From the NCBI GenBank assembly GCA_937922185.1, contig CAKZUT010000162.1, positions 1 to 48,404 of the forward strand: a stretch of DNA of 48,404 nt. The letters run 5' to 3'. The stretch comes from an uncultured Neomegalonema sp. (GTDB taxonomy: Bacteria > Pseudomonadota > Alphaproteobacteria > Rhodobacterales > Rhodobacteraceae). Under the pieces are notes generated by a model. The model had not been told where the DNA came from, made no database searches, and saw nothing but the letters and a program-made list of their open reading frames with translations. The position numbers and the translations under genes are program-made. Positions 1 through 8,663 of the stretch are shown here, piece after piece. The number at the start of each line of letters is the position of its first letter. Positions within the stretch are counted from its first letter, which is position 1.

Positions 1-156
1 AATATCGAAACAGCGCCGAATCCAAGGCGGACTGAAATAATACCTCATGTGTCTCATCTACATCTTTTGTTCGATGCAAACGTCTCAATGGTACTTACTA
101 TTTATCATAAGACAAATTACAGGTCAAAAGGATGTAGAAAGGTGGATTCTAGATTG

Positions 157-178
157 GGTTGCGACATCCGCTCTATTC
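157..178. repeat. Left terminal inverted repeat of the IS30-like element
   Basis: GGTTGCGACAT at 157-167 is the exact inverse of 1202-1212, and CTCTATTC follows at 171-178. It lies about 25 bases upstream of the transposase start codon. Confidence 0.6.
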
Positions 179-201
179 TGAGCGGGAAATGGAGGCCCAG
201 A

Positions 202-1194
202 ATGACGCATACCGAGTTGGATTTGATGGAACGGCAGCAGATCGAAGAGATGTTGCTTGCGAAGGCACCGATTGCGAAGATTGCAGAGAGATTGTCACGG
301 CATCGTTCGACGGTCTACCGGGAGATCAACCGCAACACTTTCGCGGATGAAGAGATGCCGGAGTTGGATGGCTACTACGGTAAAGTGGCGCAGAAGATCG
401 CTGGGGAAAGACGTCATCGGCGACGCAAACTTGCCCTCCATTCCGACCTTCTCGCTGCGGTACTCCAAGGATTCGAAGCTGGATGGTCACCCGAGCAGAT
501 CGCGGGGCGGATGCGTGTGGAGAAGACGGCGGACACGGTTTCCCATGAGACGATCTACGCATGGGTCTACTCGAAGGATGGCCAGCGCGAGAACCTTGCG
601 CGCTACCTGCCCAGCAGGCGCAGGAAACGCCGTTTGCGCGGATCTCGCAAGCCGCGCGACACCGTTTTCCCGCAGGAACGCAGGATCAAGAACCGCCCGG
701 ATGAGATCGAAGGCCGGGAGATCTTCGGCCACTGGGAAGGCGACCTGATGATCTTCCGCCGCGAGTTGGGGCCCGCGAACGTTACCTCGCTGGTCGAGCG
801 AAAGACCCGCTTCGCGGTGCTGTTCAGGAACGGCGACCGGCGCTCGAAGCCGCTGATGACCCGGTTGATCGACCTGCTTGCTCCCCTGCCCCGCCCTGCA
901 CGTCAATCCATCACGTTCGATCGCGGCTTCGAGTTCATCGCCTGGCAAAAGCTGAAGAAAGGTATGGGAACCGAAGCGTGGTTCTGCGATCCGCGAGCCC
1001 CGTGGCAGAAAGGATCGGTCGAGAACCTGAATGGACGCGCCCGCCGATACCTGCCCCGTGAACTTCCCGTCGCCGCACTCTCAAGCAATTCGATGAAAGA
1101 GGTCTGCGACAAGCTGAACGGGACACCGCGAAAGTGCCTCGGATACCGGACGCCGAGCGAGGCCTTCGCCGAAGAAATCAGGAAGATCAAATGA
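202..1194 (+). CDS. IS30-family transposase
   Basis: This 330-residue DDE transposase would catalyse cut and strand transfer of the surrounding element. The N-terminal helix-turn-helix (about residues 20-45, with RLSRHRSTVYREINRN) is typical of IS30 and binds the terminal repeats. The catalytic triad is visible as D181 (HWEGDL), D240 (TFDRG) and E274 (GSVENLNGRARRYLP), giving the IS30 spacing of 33 residues between the second Asp and the Glu. The frame is open from position 49, but the ATG at 202 is preferred. It has GGAGG at 191-195, lies inside the left terminal repeat, and gives the usual family length. No frameshift or stop is seen, so the enzyme looks intact. The adjacent response-regulator gene on the opposite strand ends 245 bases away. 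Confidence 0.92.
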   Translation: MTHTELDLMERQQIEEMLLAKAPIAKIAERLSRHRSTVYREINRNTFADEEMPELDGYYGKVAQKIAGERRHRRRKLALHSDLLAAVLQGFEAGWSPEQIAGRMRVEKTADTVSHETIYAWVYSKDGQRENLARYLPSRRRKRRLRGSRKPRDTVFPQERRIKNRPDEIEGREIFGHWEGDLMIFRRELGPANVTSLVERKTRFAVLFRNGDRRSKPLMTRLIDLLAPLPRPARQSITFDRGFEFIAWQKLKKGMGTEAWFCDPRAPWQKGSVENLNGRARRYLPRELPVAALSSNSMKEVCDKLNGTPRKCLGYRTPSEAFAEEIRKIK

Positions 1195-1212
1195 ATAGGC
1201 AATGTCGCAACC
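1193..1212. repeat. Right terminal inverted repeat of the IS30-like element
   Basis: GAATAG, then AATGTCGCAACC, is the inverse partner of 157-178. It begins within the transposase stop codon. The AATGTCGC core recurs downstream at 1240 and 1264, so this sequence may be shared with the end of a second element. Confidence 0.55.
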
Positions 1213-1271
1213 AGACTTGAAATCACAAAACCATTCTAAAATGTCGCCTGCGTGCAATTCAGGAATGTCGC
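1201..1271. repeat. Three direct copies of AATGTCGC (1201, 1240, 1264)
   Basis: The octamer AATGTCGC occurs at 1201-1208, 1240-1247 and 1264-1271, all in the same orientation, with steps of 39 and 24 bases. The last copy lies about 40 bases upstream of the truncated ISNCY-type reading frame at 1305. Repeated short motifs at an element end often serve as transposase binding sites, so this is probably the left end of that second element. That reading is an inference from arrangement. Confidence 0.5.
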
Positions 1272-1304
1272 TTACCCTCTCGTGATCCATGATGGGAGAT
1301 CGGC

Positions 1305-1377
1305 ATGGAATGGGTGGTAATGAGCGAGCGGGAGTTGAACCGCATAGCAGTGTTGTCGCGGGTGTCTGACGGGCGCT
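1305..1377 (+). pseudogene. N-terminal remnant of an ISNCY-type transposase
   Basis: The translated start (MEWVV, MSERELNRIAVLSRVSDGR) resembles the opening of ISNCY-group transposases, which begin with a short MSE(K)EL-R-EVL-V--GR segment leading into a helix-turn-helix. After codon 24 the resemblance stops abruptly (CSTLGQVENW has no family character) and the frame runs antisense into the response-regulator gene. The rest of the transposase is missing, so this is a broken leftover and not a functional gene. The junction near 1378 is followed by paired TTGGCCAA (1387-1394) and CTGGCCAG (1403-1410), which look like IS-end sequence. Recognition is from memory of the family, without an alignment. 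Confidence 0.6.
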
Positions 1378-1439
1378 GTTCGACCCTTGGCCAAGTGGAA
1401 AACTGGCCAGAGAATCAGGCTACCTCTGACGTTACCCGA

Positions 1440-1895
1440 CTATTTCAGGGCTGTGTTCTGGTCCCCGCGTTGAACACCGGGAGCCGACCAGAACGAGACG
1501 ATCGCCGTCGCAAGATCGAGAGTCTGTCGATAACTCGCCTGTTTGGTAAAAAAAGCGTTCGCACCGTTTCGGTAACAGCGATGCACGTCATGCTCGCTGT
1601 CCGAGGTGGAAATCATGATGACCGGCAACAACGACAGTGTCTCATGCTCCTTCAGCAGTTTCAGGAGATCCAGACCAGACATGCCCGGAAGATTGATATC
1701 CAGCAACAGAAGCTGCGGATCGTAGCCGTCCTGAATCCTGCCGGACGGCAAGGCATCGAGAAATTCAGGGACAGATCCGAAGCTCTTGAAACTGACGTTC
1801 GCCTGCACATCGCGCATGGCACGGCGCATCGTGTAGACGTCCTCTTCGTCATCATCGACCATTGCGATTTGCAGTTTGGCCTCCGCTTCAGTCAT
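1440..1895 (-). CDS. Rcp1-like single-domain response regulator
   Basis: This 151-residue stand-alone receiver protein would accept a phosphoryl group from a histidine kinase and pass the signal by protein contact, since it has no output domain. The acidic pocket is D14-D16, the phospho-acceptor is D66 in LLLLDINLPG, the switch Thr/Ser is in MISTSDS, and the conserved Lys is K118 in FFTKQ. The long DDDEED start and the FWSAPG tail resemble the Rcp1 class that partners phytochrome-type kinases. Its ATG lies inside the end of the large kinase gene (ATGACTGA, an 8-base overlap), so the two are translationally coupled and the kinase is the obvious phosphodonor. IS debris begins just past its stop codon. 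Confidence 0.9.
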   Translation of the reverse strand: MTEAEAKLQIAMVDDDEEDVYTMRRAMRDVQANVSFKSFGSVPEFLDALPSGRIQDGYDPQLLLLDINLPGMSGLDLLKLLKEHETLSLLPVIMISTSDSEHDVHRCYRNGANAFFTKQASYRQTLDLATAIVSFWSAPGVQRGDQNTALK

Positions 1896-4800
1896 TGATC
1901 ATGGCCGATGACTGTGGCGGCACGGTAATGCTGAATGTCGATCCGGCATCAATCTCGCTATCGACACTTATGATCCACCCGTGGCGGTCGCAGACGGTCC
2001 TGCAAACCGCCAGACCGATCCCCGTTCCGTCATACGTCTTGCGGTCGTGCAGGCGTGTAAACGGATCGAAAACGGTCTTGAAATGCTCCTTCTCCATTCC
2101 GACGCCGTTGTCGGAGATGCTGATCTGGTGACCCTTTGCAGTCTTGCGGGCACTGACCTTAATGATGGGCGGACGACCAGGCACACGGTATTTCAGGGCG
2201 TTCGAAAGGAGATTGCGGAAAAGCTGTTCCACGAGCGTCGCATCGCCTGTCACCTTCGGCAACTTCCCGACCTTTATTTCCGCCCCTGCCTCAGCAATGG
2301 CGATCTCAGTTTCGCTGATCAACTCTTTCGCGATGGCGTTGATATCGAGTGTCTCGTAATCCAGCTGCTTGCCGGATGCGCTCGAAAGCGACAGTATATC
2401 GCGCACAAGGCTACGCATTCTCTTCGCCGAACCGGCAATGACATCGACGAAGTATCGCCCGTCCTCGGACAATTCGCGCCCGCAGTCTTCCACAAGATAT
2501 TCGGTGAATTGCATCAGCTTGCGAAGAGGTTCCTGCAGGTCGTGGGAAGCGACATGCGCGAATTGCTTGAGGCTCTGGTTGGTGTTCAGAAGCTGGTCGT
2601 TCTTGACCGAAAGCTGGTTGTTCAGCTCGCTGACCCGCTGTTCCTGCTCCTTCATCACGGAGACATCGATCGAGATGACCAGCAATCGGCTCTCGCCCGT
2701 GCTCTTGTCGGTATAGGGTACCTTGTCGGTTTTCGACCACCCCTTCTCGCCACTGAGGGGGGTGTACTCCTCGATGATATCGAGCATCGGCTCGCCGGAT
2801 TCGATAACCTTCAGATCATCGAGATGATATTTACCGGCCATCGCGGGGAACAGATCCTGCGTGTATGCACCCGTTGCCTCCTCGACGGTTACCCCCATGG
2901 ACATGGCGGCGGTCTTGTTCAGCCGTATGATCTTGTTCTTGTCATCCTTGTACCAGATGCGCGCAGGAACCGTATCGATCACGAGTTGAAGATCGTCGTT
3001 GATGCGCTTGAGTTCGGCGACGGCCTTGCTTCGCTCCGCACGGCGGCCCATCCATTCGGCAAGAACCTGTATGAAATTGACTTCCAGTTCGCTGAAAGGC
3101 TTTGGACGCGCAGTCCGTGATGCGAAGTTCACCGCTCCGACCGTTTCGTTGTCGATCTCGATCTTCCGGCCGATGTAGGATTCCAGACCCGATGCATTGT
3201 AGGCGGCATGGTCTCGATAGTCGCATTCTGTGACGTCGGGAATCGTCAGCGGTTCCGTCCTGCCCACCAGATCGATACAGAAAGTCTGCTCCAGAGGCAG
3301 GACCGTGCCGGGTTTCAGGCCCATGGACTCACCGCCTGTGACGGCAACGACCCGGTACTCCCTGTCCACGATATTGCTGAAGATGCCGATCGGCATACCG
3401 TAGAACTCGGCACCGATTTCGAGAATGCGCTTCAGGGCCTCGTCGTCACTTTCGTTGAGATCGTAGGGGATGGCCGAGAGCTTTTCGAGCGCGAGGCGGT
3501 AGGCGGATGCGATGGAAATATCGCGCCCGACGACCTGGTACTCGACAGGCGGCTTGCCCAGCGGACCAATGGCGCGGATCGTTCCCTCGCGCCATGTGGC
3601 CCTCGCTCCCTCACCGCCGTCGTTCAACAGGAACGACGCCGCCTCTCCGACCTTCAGATCCTTGAAGCTGTTCATGAAATCGCGGCGCTGGCCTTTCGGG
3701 ATCACTTTCCCGAGCGGTTTGCCGATCAGTTCCTTTTTCTCCAACTGCATGATGTTGAGAAAGGAATTGTTGCAGAACGTTATGGTGCGGTCCTTCGCGC
3801 TCCAGCGGAAGATGAAATCATCGAGATCCTCTACGATCCCTTCGTATTGCGTGGCGAGGCTCTGGGTCCGACGCTGCTCACGTTTGAGCGCCGAGATGTC
3901 GATGGATGTTATCACGGCCCCGGCGATGTTCTGCGGCGTCTTGAGATACGGCAGCACGCGCAGGAGAACACAGGCGTCGTCTATCTCGACCTCGACGTCC
4001 TGTCCGGTACCGCTGTCCACGACCTCGCGCAGAGTCTCTACCATGTCGATACCGCCGAAGCGGTTGGTGATATGCTCGAAGGGGCGGCCCACATCCTGTT
4101 CGAGGATGTTGAAGACGCGCCCGGCAGCGGGTGTGAAGCGGCGCACCTGCATGTTCATATCGACAAAGATCGTGCCGATTTCCGTCGCCCGCAGCAGGTG
4201 TTCCATGTCACCGGTCATTTCGGTGAGTTCGATGATCTTGCGCTGGTGCTCGGCGCTGACTGTGTAGAGTTCCTCGTTGACTGAGTGCAGCTCCTCATTC
4301 GTGCTCTGGAGCTCCTCGTTCGAGGCCACCAATGAAGAGCTGATGGCCTGCATCTCTTCATTCGAGGTTTCCAGCTCCTCGATGGTCGATTGCAGCGTCT
4401 CTTCCGAGGACTGCAATTCGTGTTCGAGGTCGGCGATGGTCTCTCGCAGGAGTGATGCCGTCTCGCTGTCGTCATCGCCGTCGCCATGCACAGACCCTTG
4501 AATCTGCTTCGGCGAAGCCACCTCGACGTTCTGATTTATAGTGAGCAGCAGCAGCTCACTGTTCGACTTCATGTCCTGGATGCGTTCGAGTTTGATCAGC
4601 AGAGAGCGGTGCTTATCTCCGGGCAGTTTCGACCTGACCCGTCGCTCGAAAGGTAGCATGTCCGGCATCCGTGCCCGGTCGAGCGCGGCAGCGATTGCGG
4701 TACGCAGGTCATGCCGGACGAGCGCGTCGATCCGCTGGAAGAAATCGCCCTCCCCTATTTCGAGATACTTCCCGCCATCGCCGAAGACGCGCACGATCTC

Positions 4801-6462
4801 GCCGCTGAGGCGGAGCAGAAATCCTGCCGGAGCGAATTTGGACAACAGCAGATCGAGCGTCGTGTCGCTGACCGAACGGGGGCGTGAATAGATGATCGGT
4901 CGCTGGGAGGAGTCCGCCGCAGGGCTGGTCGAACGAACCAGTCGAGGGGGTGTGCTGTGCGAAAGCTGCGCCATGGATTCCGTCAGGCGCACATCGCGGC
5001 GCTTGCGGAAGATGCGCCATCGCTTGTCGAGTTCCTCGAACTCTTCCGCCAGCTTGCCCATCGTCTCGCTCGGCCCCAGGAAGATCAGGCCATTCTTACG
5101 CAGCGCGAAATGGAAATAGGCGAGCGATTTCTGCTGCGCCTTGTCATTGAAGTAGATCAGGAGATTGCGGCAACTGATCAGGTCGATGCGCGTAAAGGGG
5201 GGGTCGCTCAGCACGTTATGGACACTGAAGACGATCATCTGTCGCAACACGGATGTCACCTGCCAGCGATCGCCAACAAGCTCGAAATAGCGGTCGCGGA
5301 TATCCACGGGCAAGTCGGCGACGGCCTTGTCGCTGTAGAGGCCCGCATTGGCGAATTGCAGTGAACGGTGGTGGATATCCGTCGCGAGAATCTTCAGATT
5401 TGGGGTCAGTCCGGCCAGTCGCGCCGCCTCGGTAATTTTGATAGCCAGCGAATACGCTTCCTCCCCGCTCGCGCATCCCGGCACCCAGACTCTCACGGGC
5501 TGGTTGCTTTCCATGCGGACGAGCAGTTCCGGGATGACGTGTTCGTCAAGGGCGGCAAAAGCTTTTGGATCGCGGTAGAACCGCGTGACCTCGATCAGGA
5601 AATCGGAATAGAGCGCCTCCAGCTCGTCGCTGTCATCCTCAAGCAGACTGACGTAATCCTCGATTTTCTTGATATCCAGAAACTCGATGCGGCGCATGAG
5701 ACGCCGCTGTATGGTCGCATTCTTGTAATGTCCGAAATCGGTGTTGAACCGGTCACGCAGAAGCTGGAACACCCGGTCCACAGGGGCCAGATCCGCCTCT
5801 TTCTCGGTATCCCCGAAAGAGTCGTCCAGAGCCTCGCCCCTGGCGATCCGCAGGACCGTTTGCGCCAGGTATTCGGGGTGGCCGACAGCATCTGCCAGAT
5901 CATTGTCGATTATCGAAGTGGGCATTCCGTCAAATTTCGTCGTCGCAGGATCCTGCGCCATGACCATGCCGCCCGCGCTGCGTATCGCTGCGGCTCCCTT
6001 GGTTCCATCGCTGCCGGTACCCGACAGCACGATAGCGATGGCATCTCCTCCGGCTTCGTCGGCCAATGTCTCGAAGAACGAGTCGATCGGCAGGTGCAGA
6101 CTCATCGTCGCATCGAAATCCTCGAGCCTGAAGATGCCGTTATGTATCGTCAGGGTCTTGCGGGGAGGGTTGAGGTAGATGGCATTGGGCTGGGCGGGCA
6201 TCCCGTCTTCGATCCGCTCGATAAGCATGGTCGAGTGACGGCTGATCAACTCATTCATCATGCTCTTGAAATCGGGCGATAGGTGCTGGATCACGACAAA
6301 GGTGAATCCGCAATCGCTCGGCATGTGATCGAAGAATTGCTCGATCGGCTCCAGACCCCCGGCGGACGCTCCGATGGCAACGATCCGAACCGGCGCATCG
6401 GAGGTCGAGTCAGATGGCCTTACCGCGACATCAGTACGCGGTAAATCGGTCTTGCGCGCCAT
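1888..6462 (-). CDS. CheB-CheR-PAS-PAS-GAF-PAS hybrid histidine kinase
   Basis: This soluble 1524-residue signalling protein has these parts in order: a CheB methylesterase domain (about 25-205; catalytic S33 in GASAGG, H60 in IQHLS, D152 in GTGSDGT) and a CheR methyltransferase (about 230-480; SAM motif [13 protein letters not shown], and SCRNLLIYF). A long heptad coiled coil of NEE/EEL repeats (about 655-755) follows, then PAS domains, a GAF domain (about 1015-1155), another PAS, HisKA with H1307 in [11 protein letters not shown], and HATPase_c (DNGVGM, GTGIGL). CheB lacks its usual N-terminal receiver, and no transmembrane segment is seen. AAGGA six bases upstream supports the start. Such fusions are known in alphaproteobacteria but their substrates are mostly unknown. 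No chemotaxis receptors are nearby. The coupled receiver at 1440-1895 is its likely output. Confidence 0.93.
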   Translation of the reverse strand: MARKTDLPRTDVAVRPSDSTSDAPVRIVAIGASAGGLEPIEQFFDHMPSDCGFTFVVIQHLSPDFKSMMNELISRHSTMLIERIEDGMPAQPNAIYLNPPRKTLTIHNGIFRLEDFDATMSLHLPIDSFFETLADEAGGDAIAIVLSGTGSDGTKGAAAIRSAGGMVMAQDPATTKFDGMPTSIIDNDLADAVGHPEYLAQTVLRIARGEALDDSFGDTEKEADLAPVDRVFQLLRDRFNTDFGHYKNATIQRRLMRRIEFLDIKKIEDYVSLLEDDSDELEALYSDFLIEVTRFYRDPKAFAALDEHVIPELLVRMESNQPVRVWVPGCASGEEAYSLAIKITEAARLAGLTPNLKILATDIHHRSLQFANAGLYSDKAVADLPVDIRDRYFELVGDRWQVTSVLRQMIVFSVHNVLSDPPFTRIDLISCRNLLIYFNDKAQQKSLAYFHFALRKNGLIFLGPSETMGKLAEEFEELDKRWRIFRKRRDVRLTESMAQLSHSTPPRLVRSTSPAADSSQRPIIYSRPRSVSDTTLDLLLSKFAPAGFLLRLSGEIVRVFGDGGKYLEIGEGDFFQRIDALVRHDLRTAIAAALDRARMPDMLPFERRVRSKLPGDKHRSLLIKLERIQDMKSNSELLLLTINQNVEVASPKQIQGSVHGDGDDDSETASLLRETIADLEHELQSSEETLQSTIEELETSNEEMQAISSSLVASNEELQSTNEELHSVNEELYTVSAEHQRKIIELTEMTGDMEHLLRATEIGTIFVDMNMQVRRFTPAAGRVFNILEQDVGRPFEHITNRFGGIDMVETLREVVDSGTGQDVEVEIDDACVLLRVLPYLKTPQNIAGAVITSIDISALKREQRRTQSLATQYEGIVEDLDDFIFRWSAKDRTITFCNNSFLNIMQLEKKELIGKPLGKVIPKGQRRDFMNSFKDLKVGEAASFLLNDGGEGARATWREGTIRAIGPLGKPPVEYQVVGRDISIASAYRLALEKLSAIPYDLNESDDEALKRILEIGAEFYGMPIGIFSNIVDREYRVVAVTGGESMGLKPGTVLPLEQTFCIDLVGRTEPLTIPDVTECDYRDHAAYNASGLESYIGRKIEIDNETVGAVNFASRTARPKPFSELEVNFIQVLAEWMGRRAERSKAVAELKRINDDLQLVIDTVPARIWYKDDKNKIIRLNKTAAMSMGVTVEEATGAYTQDLFPAMAGKYHLDDLKVIESGEPMLDIIEEYTPLSGEKGWSKTDKVPYTDKSTGESRLLVISIDVSVMKEQEQRVSELNNQLSVKNDQLLNTNQSLKQFAHVASHDLQEPLRKLMQFTEYLVEDCGRELSEDGRYFVDVIAGSAKRMRSLVRDILSLSSASGKQLDYETLDINAIAKELISETEIAIAEAGAEIKVGKLPKVTGDATLVEQLFRNLLSNALKYRVPGRPPIIKVSARKTAKGHQISISDNGVGMEKEHFKTVFDPFTRLHDRKTYDGTGIGLAVCRTVCDRHGWIISVDSEIDAGSTFSITVPPQSSAMIND

Positions 6463-6726
6463 GCGAATTCCTTTTGCAGCTTAACGTATCGCGTACTCTC
6501 TGGATCATCCGTATGCAAATCGCAATCGTAAGGCTTGATAGGGCACTTTCACGGATCGTAAAAATTGTACAGAAAGCTGCCGTTACATCATGATATCGTT
6601 GAACAAAGTTAGCAAACGTTCACCAATTTAGGAAACCGATTTTTAATTCTACGATGTGATATTTAGCCCCGGCGGCCGAGGGCGAATGCGGCCACGATGC
6701 GATGCGATACGACGAGAGCGATCAAT

Positions 6727-6912
6727 ATGAACGATGATTTTGATGTGGATATGGATGAGGGTGCGGACGTCCGCATCGAGCTATCGATGGAGGATAGGCT
6801 CGATTCCATCCAGCAGTTGATCCACGAGCTGTCCTATTCGATCCGGGCGCAGCGCGATCAGATTACGATGATCTCCGACAGGGCGCGGGAAAACGCCGCC
6901 CTCTTCCGCTGA
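6727..6912 (+). CDS. Small acidic hypothetical protein
   Basis: This 61-residue frame begins with an acidic stretch (MNDDFDVDMDEGADVRIEL) and continues into an amphipathic helix (MEDRLDSIQQLIHELSYSI). Its shape suggests a short coiled-coil or partner protein. It diverges from the large CheB-CheR kinase and has GAGAG about eight bases before the ATG. The in-frame start at 6697 has no better ribosome site. I recognise no family. The regular acidic-to-helical layout and the position inside a signalling island make it plausible as a real gene, perhaps an adaptor for a neighbouring kinase, but the evidence is thin. Confidence 0.5.
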   Translation: MNDDFDVDMDEGADVRIELSMEDRLDSIQQLIHELSYSIRAQRDQITMISDRARENAALFR

Positions 6913-7130
6913 GTCTGCCGCGCGCTCATCTGTGGTCGCTTCAATCGCGATCAGATTCACCCGAAGAGTGTCGGCAAACACGCATTTCCTGACGGTTCTG
7001 CCGACCCGACTTGATCGCGAATGCCTCTATGGGCGCAAGCGAGGCCTGTCCTGTGTCGGCGGGAGGCCCGCGTTCTCCCCCGCACATCCCGACCCCGATC
7101 CCGATAATAATATCAGGACAACGTCGCTTA

Positions 7131-8336
7131 TCAGATGTGCCTTGGAAACAGCAGATCGACGACCGTGCCGACCCCCGGCGCGCTTCTCAGTTCCAGCGTT
7201 CCGCCATGCTCTTCCACGAGAGATTTCGTGATGGGGACGCCCAGGCCCGTGCCGGCGCTCTTCACCGGAAAGCCGCAGTTTCCGACCTGCTCGAACGGGG
7301 TCAGCACCGACGGGATATCCTTTGCTGCGATGCCGACGCCATAGTCGCGTACGGTGACGATATCGCTTGTTTCTGTCATGATGCCGGACAGTTCGACGGT
7401 ACCGCCGGCATGGCTGAACTTGATGGCATTCGTCAGAAGATTGACGAGCATTTGATAGAAGGCCCGCCCATCGACCCTTAGCATGGTCATGTCTTCGGGA
7501 ATCGCGTTCACGACCTCGATATCGTGGGGTTTCGCCAGCGCGCGCACCACGATCAGCACTTCCTCGACGGTCTTGCGAATATCCTGCGTCTCGATGTTCA
7601 GGATCGCGCTGCCCGCTTCGATTTTTGACAGGTCGAGCAAATCGTTGATCAGACTCAGCAGATGATGCCCGCTGCGATGAATGCAATCCGCATAGCGGCT
7701 ATACGTATCGCCTATGCCCTCGTTGAGGACATCGTTCTTGATGACCTCGGAGAATCCGAGAATGGCATTGAGGGGTGTGCGTAATTCGTGGCTCATCTGC
7801 GCCAGAAAAATCGATTTCGTCCGATTGGCTTCCAGCGCATCGTTCCGGGCGACCCTCAGCATCGCTTCGCTTTCGCGCAGTCTCTTCTCAATACCAAACC
7901 GGCGGATCGCGAACTGGATCGACCGGCGCAGGGAGGCATCCGACAGCTCGTTTTTGTCCAGCAAGTCAAAGGCGCTCGACCCGATATCGGCTTCCTCTTC
8001 TGAGTCGATCTTTTTGCCCGTCAGCATGATCATCGGAATGCCGCAGTCGTTCTGCACCTTGAGGATCAGATCCGATCCCTTGCGATGGCCGATATGATAG
8101 TCGATCAGCGCCGCATCGAACTTTTCCGTCCGCAATCTTTTTTCGGCATCGTCGAAATTATCGACGTGTGTAAGCTGATAGCCTGCCTGCATCGACCGTT
8201 TCAGCAGCTTCGAGACAATGAAGAAATCTTCGATGTCGTCGTCAACGACCAGGATACGCAATTCCGAATCGCACTCGTCATGGCGAGATGGAGTTGCCGC
8301 CGGGCGGCGTCTTTCCGGAATTCTGAGAGCTACCAT
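7131..8336 (-). CDS. Response receiver-histidine kinase hybrid
   Basis: This 401-residue protein joins an N-terminal receiver (about 26-145; VVDDDIED, phospho-acceptor D79 in LIDYHIG, a threonine in MLTGKK, and a K in LLDKNE) to a HisKA domain (H183 in MSHELRTPLN) and an HATPase_c domain (VRDYGVGI, GTGLGVPITKS). There is no membrane segment or PAS domain, so it would act as a cytoplasmic relay: another kinase phosphorylates the receiver, which then tunes its own kinase. It sits between the large CheB-CheR kinase and the bacteriophytochrome, all on the same strand but separated by gaps, so they are probably separate transcripts in one signalling island. The ATG start has no obvious Shine-Dalgarno sequence, but no better start exists in frame. 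Confidence 0.9.
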   Translation of the reverse strand: MVALRIPERRRPAATPSRHDECDSELRILVVDDDIEDFFIVSKLLKRSMQAGYQLTHVDNFDDAEKRLRTEKFDAALIDYHIGHRKGSDLILKVQNDCGIPMIMLTGKKIDSEEEADIGSSAFDLLDKNELSDASLRRSIQFAIRRFGIEKRLRESEAMLRVARNDALEANRTKSIFLAQMSHELRTPLNAILGFSEVIKNDVLNEGIGDTYSRYADCIHRSGHHLLSLINDLLDLSKIEAGSAILNIETQDIRKTVEEVLIVVRALAKPHDIEVVNAIPEDMTMLRVDGRAFYQMLVNLLTNAIKFSHAGGTVELSGIMTETSDIVTVRDYGVGIAAKDIPSVLTPFEQVGNCGFPVKSAGTGLGVPITKSLVEEHGGTLELRSAPGVGTVVDLLFPRHI

Positions 8337-8663
8337 TACACTGTCAATCAGTTGAGAATAAGTCTCAAAATGTACATAAGTTTGGATAAAAAACTGTTAA
8401 GCACTGCAACCTCTAATTCGTGCCCGGCAGGCCTGCACATTATAATTTTATTTCCGCAGCGCGTTACCGTCTTTTCGCTCACAGACCTGTGTACCCTGAG
8501 AAGGCAATAGAGGCAGCCTACGGGAATGAATGCAACACAGGGCGAATCGATCCGACAGGCGACATGCCCTGGTGACAAATATCAAAACCAGCGTACGAAC
8601 AAAACTGTCTTTTAGAATGGTGAGATTCAGGAAGGCGTGCAGGTGATGGACGACACTCAGGCG
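8337..8663. other. Intergenic stretch upstream of the hybrid kinase
   Basis: These 327 bases separate the bacteriophytochrome stop from the hybrid-kinase start, both on the minus strand. The half near 8337-8470 is clearly AT-richer than its surroundings and probably carries the kinase promoter. I see no convincing reading frame, terminator with a T-run, tRNA or repeat. Confidence 0.5.

Larger units (their letters stand above)
157..1212 (+). mobile_element. IS30-family insertion sequence, probably complete (boundaries approximate)
   Basis: A single transposase gene is flanked by an inverted repeat: GGTTGCGACAT at 157-167 matches its reverse complement at 1202-1212 exactly. The match continues inward with one gap (CTCTATTC at 171-178 against GAATAG at 1193-1198). 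The span of about 1.06 kb and one ORF fit IS30 elements. No convincing target-site duplication is visible next to the repeats. The right repeat also belongs to a series of AATGTCGC repeats running on to 1271, so the exact right end is uncertain and the ends of two different elements may be juxtaposed here. Confidence 0.7.

Noticed and set aside
49-201. N-terminal extension of the IS30 transposase
   Set aside because: It starts outside the terminal repeat and lacks a ribosome site; ATG 202 has GGAGG and gives family length.
1981-6282. Several long plus-strand frames antisense to the large CheB-CheR kinase
   Set aside because: They have no recognisable domains and mirror the codon bias of the kinase on the other strand, whose domain string is unbroken.
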